From NCBI GenBank assembly GCA_948144175.1, contig CANXME010000784.1, positions 597,001 through 661,000 of the forward strand: 64,000 nt of DNA, read 5' to 3'. Numbering within the stretch: the stretch's first letter is position 1; the number at the start of each line of letters is the position of its first letter. The translations under genes and the position numbers were made by a program. Source of the stretch: Closterium sp. NIES-65. Its lineage: Eukaryota > Streptophyta > Zygnematophyceae > Desmidiales > Closteriaceae. The notes below the pieces were generated by a model that was not told where the DNA came from, did no database searches, and saw nothing but the letters and a program-made list of their open reading frames with translations. This document shows positions 11,222-21,964 of the stretch, piece by piece.

Positions 11222-14200
11222 TCCTTGCCGGAGACCTCCCCAGCTTTGCTGTGGACGGGGAAGGTTGGCGATGCGTCTGCGTTCCGTGTCAAGTGATCTC
11301 GGGCGTTTGTCCGCGACTTGTCTGCGGACAAGCTGTCCCCTCGTGCTGCTCCTTATGTCTTCCTTGGCTTCCCCCCTGACGCGTCAGGGTGGCATTTCTA
11401 CCACCCCACCTCTCGCCGTGTTCTGTCCTCCCAGGACGTCACGTTTGACGAGTCGGTCCCCTACTACCGCCTCTTCCCCTACTGCAATCCGTCCCTCCCC
11501 CCGCCACCGCTCTTCCTTGTACCAGGTCCCCCCTCAGTAGACCCCCTCCCCCCTCAGGGTCCTGCCCCTTCAAGTGTGTCCCAGGTAGACGCAGCCGAGC
11601 CTGTCGAGGTTACTGGTGACTCTGGTGTTGCTGGGGGTGCTGAGCCTGGGGGGGCTGACTCTGGGGGTGCTCAGCGTGTGGGTGCTACGCCTAGGGGTGC
11701 TGAGCCTACGGGTGCTACTACTGGGGGTGCTGAGCCTGGGGGTGCTGAGACTGGGGGTGCTAAGCCTGGGGGTGCTGCGCCTAGGGGTACTACGCCTGGG
11801 GGTGCTGAGCCTGGAGGTGCTACGTCTGGAGGTGCTGAGCCTGGGGGTGCCACGTCTGGAGGTGCTCAGCCTGGGGGTGAGGAGCCTGCGGGAGCTGGGC
11901 CTGCTCGTGTGGCGTCTGGCGGTGCTGGGCCTGGAGGTTCTTCGGGTGCTTCGTCTTGGCGGGAGCCACTCTCTCCACAGGAGCTGCGCGAGTGGTTTGC
12001 CCGGCGCTGGAGGCGTGCTGCTGGAGCTGGAGTTTCTTCGGCTGCTGAGGGTGCTGGTGCCGCGGGTCCCGGAGGTGCTCGTACTTGGAGTACTGGAGCT
12101 GTTGGGCCTGCGGGTACGACTGAAGCTAGAGGTGCTGAGGGTGTTGGCGCTGAGGCTACTGCTCTCAGTCCTACTGGGGGTGCTACTGGTGCTGCTGGAC
12201 GTGCTGGAGCTGGAGGTGCTGTTGGCACTGGTGCTGCTGCTGGGGGTACTGGTGCTATCCCTACTGTGTCTGGAGTCGCCGCGCGGCCTCGGCTGTACTT
12301 CGTTCCGCTCCTTCAGCAAGTTCTTGGTCTCCCGCCTTCTAGTGGTTCTCCTCCTCCCTTAGAGTGTGCACAGCCTGTCCCGTCCCGGTTACAGTTACAG
12401 CCGGCCTCCCCACTGCCTGCTCCTTCTCCCTACACTGGTCCTACTGGAGGTCTTGCTGAGCGTCCTGAGCCTGCGTCTCGCCCTGCGTCGCCTGTCCGTG
12501 CTGCTCCCACTAGTGGTCGCGGTTCGCGTCAGCGTCCTCCTCCTGTCCCTGGCACGCACCGGATGTCTCTGCGTCCGTCCACTGCTCCTCTGCGTGCCCC
12601 TTTGCCTTCTCCTCCTGCGTCCTCTCTTCCTGCACTTGCCAGCCCGGAGTCGGACTCTCTTCGTGCTGCCAGTCCTACTGTCACGCGTCTCCTTGCTACT
12701 GTCGTCACTGACCCTTCCTTTGAGTCCACTGCTGCGTCTGCCCTAGTTGATGAGCTCGTCAACTTTGCTGCTCGCTGTCGTCTAGACTACGCTGCTAGTC
12801 TTGTTGCTGAGTCTGCGTCTGTCTATCCTCCGTCCGTCGAGGGTGAGTGTGCTCTTGGCACGGACGTCCTTGAGGACAGGCAGGAGGAGTTCCAGTGTCT
12901 GGCTGCTGCTTCACCTCATCTAGTGTCCGTACTCCTTACCCCTGAGGGAGACCCGGATGCACTTGACATCCCGACTCCGCGCTCTTTCGCGGAGGTGATA
13001 GAGGGTCCTTACTCCTCTCAGTGGCAGTCAGCCATGGACGCAGAGATGGCTTCCTGGAAGTCCACAGGCACCTACGTTGACGAGGTTCCCCCACCTGGGG
13101 CGAACATCGTCAGTGGCATGTGGATTTTCAGGGTGAGGCGGCCGCCGGGTTCTCCGCCTATCTTCAAGGCGCGGTACGTGGCTCGTGGCTTCAGTCAGCG
13201 GCAGGGAGTTGACTACTTTCAGACCTTCTCTCCCACCCCGAAGATGACCACTCTTCGGGTGCTACTGCACATAGCCGCTCAGCGCGACTACGAGCTTCAC
13301 TCTCTTGATTTCAGCACTGCTTTCTTGCAGGGTAGCCTGCACGAGGAGATCTGGCTGCGCCGTCAACCTAGCTTCACTGGGACTTTTCCTCCTGGCACCC
13401 AGTGGAGCCTCCAGCGGCCACTCTACAGTCTCCGCCAGGCACCGCATGAGTGGCACGACACACTGAGGACTACGCTTGCGGCTCTTGGGTTTGCTCCCTC
13501 TACTGCCGACCCGTCGCTGTTTCTGCGCACCGACACCTCTTTGCCGCCATTCTACATCCTCGTGTACGTCGAAGACCTGGTCTTTGCCACAGCTGACACT
13601 GCTGGACTCGCCCACGTGAAGTCCGAGCTGCAGAAGAGACACACGTGCATAGACTTGGGTGAACTGCGCAGCTACCTTGGCTTGCAGATCACCCGGGACA
13701 GAGCACGCCGCACCATTATCCTGACTCAGTCACACATGGTGTAGCAGGTCCTTCAGCGCTTCGGCTTCACGTACTCCTCGCCTCAGGCCACTCCTCTGCC
13801 TACTCGCCACTCGCTCTCAGCTCTGCCTTCGGATGAGTCCGTAGAGTCAAGTGGCCCGTACCCAGAGCTTGTTGGCTGCCTCATGTACCTGATGACCTGC
13901 ACACGACATGACCTTGCATACCCTCTTAGCATCTTGGTACGCTATGTTGCTCCTGGGAGACACCGACAAGAGCACATGGCTGCAGCGAAGAGGGCGTTGC
14001 GCTACTTGTGCAGTACGTCGGGCATGGGGCTTGTGCTTGGAGGGCAGAGTCCAGTGGTCCTCACTGGGCACGCAGACGCTTCTTGGGCTGACGACCAGGC
14101 TACGCAGCGGTCGTCACAGGGTTACACCTTCAGCCTCGGTTCCGGCTCTGTTTTGTGTTAGGCTACCCGCTCGTCTTCTGTTCTTGGCTCCAGTTGTGAG

Positions 14201-14548
14201 GCTGAGATCTACGCCGGGGCCATGGCTGCACAGGAGCTTCGCTGGCTCACCTACCTGCTGACTGACCTCGGAGAGCCACCTCGTTCTTCTCTAGTGCTGT
14301 ACGTAGACAACAAGGCCATGCTGGCCTTGTGTCGAGAGCAGAGACTGGAGCACAAAACGAAGCACATTGCTCTTCGCTACTTCCTTGCTCGTGAGCTACA
14401 GCAGCGTGGTCAGCTGCGTCTTGCGTACGTGGCCTTTGAGGCCAACAGTGCTGATATCTTCACCAAGGCACTTGCGCCTTGTGATCATCAGCGCTTCTGT
14501 ACTCAGCTGGGTCTTGTGCCTGCCTTGCCTCACTTGCTCACCTCTTGA
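11222..14548 (+). pseudogene. Truncated Copia pol of element F (INT C-term, RT, RNase H)
   Basis: Coding similarity begins abruptly at about 11228 with the integrase C-terminal segment (ETSPALLWTGKVGDASAF), joined to leader sequence. A stop just before 11318 is followed by a long open frame (11318-13744) holding the integrase tail, a spacer of Gly-Gly-Ala-Glu-Pro-like repeats (about 11640-11900), the pre-RT segment and RT. The RT box reads YVED (about 13565) instead of YVDD, so one catalytic Asp is replaced. After a stop at 13742, RNase H continues through about 14548 with a further stop near 14158. It cannot be functional alone: no Gag, protease or integrase catalytic core, and a damaged RT site. 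Confidence 0.88.
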
Positions 14549-14757
14549 CCTTGCTTGTACTGCTACATATATATATATATGTATAGATATATATACGCCT
14601 GCTCTTGCTTGTCTAGCCTTTTATATATATGTGTACTCCTGCATGTGAACTTGCCTTGTGGCCTTGACCTTGTGCTCGGAATGTGTGGTGACTTTGTGAT
14701 CCACCCTGAGCTTGCTTTGCTTTGCTTTGCTTGACTGGTCTTGTGACCCCTTGTTCT

Positions 14758-15199
14758 TGTTGGGAACAAACAATCTTAAGCGCCTCTGCCGTGTTGAAAC
14801 ACCAAGGCACAAGCGAAGCAGAGCATATCGAGGCACCAGCGAGTCAGCCCTCGGAGGTTGATGTAACCGCTGGAGGTTACGCGAAAGTCAAAGGTCAGCG
14901 ACCTTTGACCTGACAAATGCAGTGCGACAGCAAGGACACACAACTGACTCGACATTGAGCAGTTGCCCGAGTCGCACTATATCGAACCGCAACAGCAACA
15001 GTAAAGTAGTTATAACTATGTCTCTTCATATTCTCTGTATTCATATATAATCTTGTATCTCTTTGATTTAAACAACTTACTTTGCCCTCACATACCTGCG
15101 CAAGGTGGTTGAAGGACTTCACTTAAACGCTTCCGCTACTACATCACTTTATTCAGACTTATACCCTACCAAAGATCCTAAGGGGCACTCAGCCCTACA
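14758..15199 (+). repeat. 5' LTR of element E
   Basis: 442 bp, TGTTGGGAACAAAC...CTCAGCCCTACA. An A/T-rich TATA-like stretch (ATTCATATATAATC, about 15038) precedes CTCTTTG and is the likely promoter. It differs from the 3' copy at a scatter of positions. Confidence 0.93.
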
Positions 15200-15260
15200 T
15201 GGTATGAGAGCTGGTTAGGGTTAAAATTATTTCTCCTCAATACCTAATACACCAAGATAC

Positions 15261-18200
15261 ATGTCTACCAGAAAGGAGAGGAGCTCCTCCAACGGCTCTC
15301 CTGGTACTACTCCTACTCCACCTCCTGTCTCTGGCCTAAAGACAGAGGAAGGCACAACAACAAGACCGACAGCTGGGTCTACTGAAACACCCGCAAACCA
15401 AGGCGTGGGCTTCGATCCAAGCATGATGGAGAAGTTCTTCTCCTTCATGTCCTTCTACGAGCAGCATCAGCAAGGAGTACCTGCGCAATCAAACAACAGC
15501 AACAACAACAACAACGTGACGCCCATGAGTCTCGATGGCTCATCCTACGCACGCGGGAATCAACAACAGCAACCTACCTTCGCTCCGTACGAGCCTCAGC
15601 GCGGCTCCGTCAGCTTCATGCCACAACCACAACCTGCACCGGGACAAGAGAGAACGTTGGACGCACTACAAGTTCAGTCGCAGTTCGCGCACGTTCTAAA
15701 ACTTGAAACGACAAAACCCTTCGACGGGAAGGATTGCTTTACCTGGTCATTCGAATTCGAGCTGATGATGGAAGGAGCGCAAATCCTTGGCTTCTTCGAC
15801 GGGTCCCTGCCATACCCAACAAACGGCACACAGTATGAGAAGCAGCAGTACACCTATCAATCAATGATGGCGTACACGATACTACTGAGGAACATCACTC
15901 CAACTCAACAACAAAACATACGGTCTTACCAAGGCTACGGCAACTCCGCGGAGCTCGCGTACAATCACTTGAAGACCATGTATTAAGCAACAGACAGCGT
16001 AAACCAAAGTCGGTTAATGGCGCAGCTAACTACAGTCAAAATTCTCAGAATCCCAACCACTAGACCATTGGGATAAAAGGGCTTGTTTCAGTAGCGGATC
16101 AGTGCGCCCATAACCCCCCAGGCAATCGTGCCTGTAACCCTTCCCTAGGATCGATCGGGGATCACCAGTGGACCTCTGACACCCCCCCGCACTGGGATGC
16201 CCGAAGTGCATACACCGGGATTCGAACCCGAGACCTTCGCTCTGGATACCATCTCAGAATCCCAACCACTAGACCATTGGGATAAAAGGGCTTGTTTCAG
16301 TAGCGGGTCAGTGCGCCCATAACCCCCCAGGCAATCGTGCCTGTAACCCTTCCCTAGGATCGATCGGGGATCACCAGTGGACCTCTGACAAAAATGAAAC
16401 CAGGCGAGAAGGGAATGGCGTATATCAGTCGCTGCCGCGAGCTGCGCGACAAGCTTCTTCGATGTGGAGGATCGATTTCAGAGGACGCCTTCGTCACGGT
16501 TGTCGTCGGCGGTCTTGGTCCTCACTGGCACTCCACTCGCGCCATACTACGAGCCCACGGGAAAATCTCTGAAGCAGCACTTTGCGCTGAAATCCACGCC
16601 GAACAGCAAGACATGGACCTGCAAGAAGAACGACACAAGAGAAAGGTGTCAGTGCCCGAATTCGCGTTTCACACTCAACGGCGCCACAACAACAACAACA
16701 ATCTACCGAAAATCATACCTTCGTTCTGCCACCTTTGCAAGAATTCATGGCATCCTCGTACGCACTGCCCAAATCGACAACGCCAAATTCGCCCTTCAAG
16801 CAGTCAAGTCGCCTCAACGCAAGCAAATCCGACAACTTCAGTACACGTCTCAACAACATCAACGGGACAACCTGCGAAAGGAACAAGAAACATCGTCAGC
16901 TGCATGGCAAGGCTGAGTGACTCCTGCGTAACTGAGTCACCACCATATTACTCACCAGAAGAACAACTCGACAACAGCACGCCTCGCCGCGAGTCACTTC
17001 AACCAAACCCGACGTACGCCGCCATCGCCCAAAGCGAGCCGTCCGGGAAGGATACATGGTTCTTGGACAGTTGCTGCGGACAACACATGTGCTCTTTAGG
17101 ACGTTTTGTATAACGCGAGCACCAACTTCAACGAGAAGTCGTCATCGCTGTCGCCAATAATCAGAACCTGCGCACACGACGACAAGGAGTAGTGCAACTT
17201 CAGTCACGAGAGACGAATGTCATACTGCAAATGTCCAAAGTCCTAATAGCAGAAGGACTTGGCTACAACTTACTGAGCGTCAGTTAGTTGATGGTGAAAG
17301 GCATACATGTGGAAGCCGACAGTACCACCCAGGAGTTCAAGCTGTACCACGGGAAGGGCAGCCTCTATATCGGAAAGGCGGTCCAGAAGAACAATGTCTT
17401 CGTTCTCGATTTCGTCCTAGACCTGGGCACCGCAGACAGTGACGGGATCGTCACCTTCACATCTTGGACGCACCCGCCGGATCTCGTCCTCGACTTCAAT
17501 CCGGAAGGCTTCTGGTATTCACATACCATTCCTGAAGCAGAACGAACACGTGCGTTAGTAACAATACAACATTCGGCAGCAGCAGCAACAACTTCGGCAG
17601 CAGCAGTGACAACATCGGTAGCAGGAGAGACATCATCGGCATCAGCAGAGACATCATCGGCAGCAGCAGTGACAACATCGGCAGCAGCAGAGACATCATC
17701 GGCAGTAGCAGGAACAACGACACCAGTCCTCGTTGACGAAGCACCACCAACACCCGCACAGCAGCTGAATCCGACTCAACGGGAAGTCCATAGAAGCACA
17801 AACTTCACCGCCAGCTTCTACTCCAACTCCGACGCGTATCGACGCTCACCCGGACACCGCGCCTCCGAAGACATCTGGCACGCACGCATGGGACACCCAA
17901 GCAACACTGTGTTAAACAACACAATAAGAGCAGGAGTCCTTGACAAGGACTCATTACTACTACTCGACGGCATAGAACTTCAATGGGCACGAGGAACATG
18001 TCTTACCTGCCCCGAAGCCGACTTACCACATCGGCCGTTCAGTCCTCATCACAACCCGAGCGCACTCGCGTACACACCACTCGAAAAGGTGTATAGCGAC
18101 ATCTTGTACAATCGAGAACCATGACAAGTAATATACAACTACACAATCACCTTCATCGACGCCGCCACCCATTATGTCTGGCATCTAAACCTACCTAGCC

Positions 18201-20785
18201 GCGACATGGTCCTTGAAGCATTCGCTGCTTGGCTACAAGTAGCAGAAAGAGAGTCGGGCGTAAAGCTGAAAAGCTTCCAGTCTGACGGAGGAGGAGAATA
18301 CACCTCTCAGCGATTCAAGCAATACCTGGCGGAAAGGGGGATCAAGCATCTCCTCTCTCTTCCCTACGCCCATCAGCAGCAAGGTGTAGCAGAAAGAATG
18401 AACAGGACTCTGCAGAACAGCATGCGCAAACTATTACGTGGCATGCGGCTACCGAACCACCAGTGGCCTGCAGCAATGGACCACGCCGTCATGCTGCACA
18501 ACTTGATGTCGTCATCATCGCTTCCAAACAACGCATCACCGCATCTGCTATGGACACGAAAACAGGGCAGCACAAAAATGTTACGAATTTTTGGATGCAT
18601 GGTACAGTACCGACCCCCAGCAGCACGAGCGGGCCGATTTTCACAACGCGCACAGTGGGGACTACACCTCGGCATCGAAAAGAACTACAACGCGTGGAAA
18701 ATCTTTGACATCCACTTAAAGGAAACAGTAGCAGCACGCGACGTCATTTTCTACGAACGACTTACGCTCCAGACATACCTTGCCAACCTGCAAGAGAACC
18801 AAGATCCCACAGGTGGTTTTCGTGGTGATCGAGCCTTCACCTCGATAGCAGACGAAGCTGACTGGGACGAGCAGAATGTAGCCAACGCATCAGAAGAAGC
18901 TGGACCCCTTCCGTTCTGCTCCGTAAACGTCCCCATGGACGGAGATAACCTTCGTGAAAGTCCCAACGCCGAAACCTTCTACTACTTCGCCGACAACGGT
19001 TACGTAACACCTGCGACAGTCAACACCAACGAAGCAGAACGAACAGGACCGAATTTCATACCCAATCCAGAAGCGGGAGATGAAGTAGCTTATCCCGAGG
19101 ACGCAACTCTTCCCCGCTACTCACAGACTGGACTGCAGATTCTCAGACTCGTCACCGCAGTCCACAACAACACTCTCCCTAAGGAGCCTGCAACGGTTCA
19201 GCAGGCTCTGGGGGGGGAACACAGGGAAAAATGGCGTGAAGCCGTGGACAGAGAGTTAAAGGCGCTGGAGGAACGGAACACCTCGAAAGTTGTCCCCATC
19301 AGCGTGGCAAAGAACAAGACCATTCTCACCGGGAAATGGGTCTTCCGCGTTAAAACAAAAGCAGACGGCACAATTGAGAAGTTCAAAGCACGCTGGGTTG
19401 TGCGTGGATTCGATGGAGAGCACGGACGGGACTTCACCGAGACATTTGCCCCGGTTAGCCGACATACCTCACTTCGAATCCTCCTCGCGATCACCGCCAT
19501 GAAGAAAAGGAAGCTACGGCAAATCGATGTCGCCAACGCGTTCCTCTACGCACCTGTCGACGCGGAAATCTTCGTCGAGCTCCCACACGGTACCAACGGG
19601 GAACCTAACCAAGTCTGTCAACTGCTCAAATCACTTTACGGGATCAAGCAAGCTCCGCGGCTATGGCAACAGTACCTACACGCTCGCCTCACTCACATCG
19701 GATTCCGCCAACTACCTCACGACCAAGGAATGTACCGACTCACTAAAGACACCGACTACATTCTGCTGATTGTCTACATAGACGACCTACTCTACATCGG
19801 CTCTACTAACGACATCACCACCTGGTTCGAAGGGGAGCTACAGAGGGACCTCACACTCACGGTCTCCTCTACCGTCACACAGTACCTCGGCTTAAACATT
19901 CGGGAAGAAGAAGGCGCGATCTACCTCAACGCCGCTAAGTACGCCGACACCATCGCCAAACGCTTTGCGCTCACACCTACCACCATCTCTATGCCCTACC
20001 GCTACACGATAGGAAACCAGAAGGAAGGACCCTCTCTACTCAAATCCGTCGGGATACGTGACTACCAGAGAAAGCTAGGCTGCCTTCTCTTCACAGCCGT
20101 CACCTGCCGCCCAGATCTATCCTACTCCGCAAGCCAGCTCGCCACCTACCTCAAAAGACCTGAAGCAGAACACCTGGCGGAGCTCGACCGCGCTCTCCAC
20201 TACTTCGTCAGTACCTCAACGATCGGCCTAACCTACTACAAGAACAAAACTACACCGACTAAATTAATCGGCTACGTCGACGCTGATCACGCTGGCGACT
20301 CAGACAATAGGCGCTCCCGCACTGGCTACATCTACCGCCTCGAACCTATCGGACCGATCTCCTGGCAATCGAGTAAGCAGGAATTAATTGCTCTCTCGTC
20401 AGCTGAAGCAGAATATATTGCACTCTGCTCAGCCACCAAGGAAGGACTCTATCTTCGCGAGCTGCTGGAAGAAGCGAAGTTAGCCAAGCTACCCAACTTC
20501 ACTCGGTTCTACGACAACCAATCTGCAATTTGCATCGCCAACAAAAGTGGATTCGCGAACAGAACGAAGCATATCGCTCTGCGATATTTCTTCGTGAAAG
20601 ACGAGATCGAGAAGGGGAAACTTGAACTATCCTATTGTCCCACGTCCGAGATGGCAGCTGACTACTTGACCAAAAAACTCAGAAAACAGAAGTTCGAGTA
20701 CTGCATGCTGCTGACTGGACAAAACCACGTCACCATCAGCGACACTCCAGAAGCGAAGGGGAGTGTTGGGAACAAACAATCCTAA
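15261..20785 (+). pseudogene. Copia gag-pol of element E (family 2), interrupted
   Basis: Gag starts at 15261 (MSTRKERSSSNGSPG); its frame meets a TAA at 15984 and is interrupted by the miniature element at 16043-16390. It resumes (GEKGMAYISRCRELRDKLLR) to a canonical zinc knuckle C-x2-C-x4-H-x4-C (CHLCKNSWHPRTHC, about 16727). The protease site reads WFLDSCCGQHM, with Cys where retropepsins have Gly. A stop follows at 17111, another near 17285. After a Thr/Ser/Ala-rich repeated linker (about 17560-17720) comes the pre-integrase HHCC segment, a stop at 18122, then integrase (SDGGGEY, GVAERMNR), RT with YIDD (about 19770), and RNase H (DADHAGD, EAEYIAL, YDNQSA) to 20785. The last codons run into the 3' LTR. 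From 18206 to 20785 the frame is intact (859 codons). Confidence 0.92.
16043..16390 (-). mobile_element. Miniature LTR retrotransposon (SMART/TRIM-like) in the gag of element E
   Basis: Two 139-bp direct repeats (16043-16181 and 16252-16390) differ at one position and flank a 70-bp core (16182-16251). Read on the minus strand: LTR starting TGTCAGAGGTCC and ending TTCTGAGA, then at once TGGTATCCAGAGCG (primer-binding-site-like), and CCCAGTGCGGGGGGG (polypurine-like) directly before the second LTR. The insertion is flanked by AAAAT on both sides (16038-16042 and 16391-16395), and element B shows the uninterrupted gag. There is no coding capacity. A tRNA-like box A (TGGTCTAGTGG) lies at the LTR end and box B (GGTTCGAATCC) in the core, so a tRNA-derived SINE with a partial duplication is the alternative. 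Confidence 0.82.
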
Positions 20786-21205
20786 GCGCCTCTGTCGTGT
20801 CGAAACACCAAGGCACAAGCGAAGCAGAGCATATCGAGGCACCAGCGAGTCAACCCTCGGAGGTTGATGTAACCGCTGGAGGTTACGCGAAAGTCAAAGG
20901 TCAGCGATCTTTGACCTGACAAATGCAGCGCGACAGCAAGGACACAGAACTGACTCGACATTGAGCAGTTGCCCGAGTCGCACTGTATCGAACCGCAACA
21001 GCAACAGTAAAGTAGTTATAACTATGTCTCTTCATATTCTCTATATTCATATATAATCTTGTATCTCTTTGCTTTAAACAACTTACTTTGCCCTCACATA
21101 CCAGCGCAAGGTGGTTCAAGGACTTCACTTAAACGCTTCCGCTACTACATCACTTTACTCAGACTTTAACCCTACCAAAGATCCTAAGGGGCACTCAGCC
21201 CTGCA
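20764..21205 (+). repeat. 3' LTR of element E
   Basis: 442 bp, TGTTGGGAACAAACAATCC...CTCAGCCCTGCA, followed by the GTTCT target-site duplication. Confidence 0.93.
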
Positions 21206-21233
21206 GTTCTTCCCCACTTTGCCTATGGGGGTG

Positions 21234-21361
21234 TGTCAGATTTATATGACATAGCTATTGTAGGCTATAGTGGGGTAGCACATATGGGGTACAGCTTTCT
21301 AGGGGTTTGTATTTGTACCCAACTTTCACTTAGTCATTTATTCCTCGTTCTAGTTTTCTCA
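21234..21361 (+). repeat. 3' LTR of element F
   Basis: 128 bp, TGTCAGATTTATATGACATAGC...TAGTTTTCTCA, following the tract ATGGGGGTG. It is closely similar to the 3' LTR of A (5430-5556). Confidence 0.85.
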
Positions 21362-21465
21362 AAGAAGGGTTTCACTATGGACAGGGTCACAACATATAGG
21401 GTAGGAAAGGGGGTACACCACCAAACAGGATATCATGATAACTAGACTAACGTTAGAACAACATG
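21362..21465. repeat. Dispersed repeat, copy 2
   Basis: Nearly identical to about 9918-10015 in the same orientation (GAAGGGTTTCACTATGGACA to ACTAACGTTAGAAC). It begins directly at the end of the 3' LTR of F, so the left part of this copy is cut away. The rest of the gap to 21559 has no recognised content except GGAGGGGGAGTGTTGC, which looks like a polypurine tract plus an LTR start. Confidence 0.6.
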
Positions 21466-21564
21466 CAGTTATAACAACATAATTATGACACAGAGTGACG
21501 GCAACTGGAGGGGGAGTGTTGCAGGGCAGGCAGCAGGGCTCGTTCAGATAGCTGCGGATGATTT

Positions 21565-21964
21565 TGTTGGGAATATAAACGCATGACTTAGTGCGTTTTT
21601 GTAGTATCGAACCTCACCCGATAGTGAAGCACAATAAAAGGGGTACGAAGTCGAAAGGGCGCGTACCACATCAAACCGCAACTGGAGGTTGCGAGCTGTA
21701 ACCGCCTGGAGGTTACGTAACAGCAAGCGACGCTTCAGTGAGCAGTAACCGCCTCGATAGTCGAAGCGTTACGCGTCTCGATAAACATAACCGCTTCCTG
21801 TAATCTATCTTTCCTATATATTCCTGTATGCTCTTTGCTTTAATCAATTACTTGTTCTCACACACCAGCACAAGTACATTCACTCAAGTCCTCCGCTGTG
21901 CTACTCTAGCACCTACTAGCCTATTCTCTGCAAAGATCCTAAGGCTGAAATTCTCAGCCCAACA
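21565..21964 (+). repeat. 5' LTR of element B
   Basis: 400 bp, TGTTGGGAATATAAACGC...TTCTCAGCCCAACA, with perfect terminal inverted TGTTGGG/CCCAACA. A TATA-like CCTATATATTCC lies about 150 bp before its end. Confidence 0.94.

Larger units (their letters stand above)
14758..21205 (+). mobile_element. Copia element E (family 2), full-length
   Basis: Two 442-bp LTRs (14758-15199 and 20764-21205) beginning TGTTGGG enclose a complete gag-pol, flanked by a perfect 5-bp target-site duplication GTTCT (14753-14757 and 21206-21210). The target is the 3' non-coding part of element F. TGGTATGAGAGCTGG after the 5' LTR is the primer-binding site and AAGGGGAG before the 3' LTR the polypurine tract. The internal region carries a 348-bp miniature LTR element (16043-16390) and several point stops. 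Confidence 0.95.
10873..21361 (+). mobile_element. Copia element F (family 1), 5'-deleted and split by element E
   Basis: An LTR-like sequence at 10873-11015 is followed by a primer-binding site (TGCTATCAGAGCAGG at 11016), a short GC-rich leader, and then directly the integrase C-terminal part: gag, protease, pre-integrase and the integrase core are gone. RT/RNase H continue to 14548. The 3' non-coding part is split at 14757 by element E (target-site duplication GTTCT, 14753-14757 and 21206-21210) and resumes at 21211, ending in a 3' LTR at 21234-21361. The two LTRs are only distantly alike and no flanking duplication is seen, so F looks chimeric. Confidence 0.8.

Noticed and set aside
16182-16290. 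A tRNA gene on the minus strand
   Set aside because: Box A and box B are present, but the acceptor-stem halves do not pair and the sequence straddles an LTR/core junction of a repeat; not a functional tRNA.
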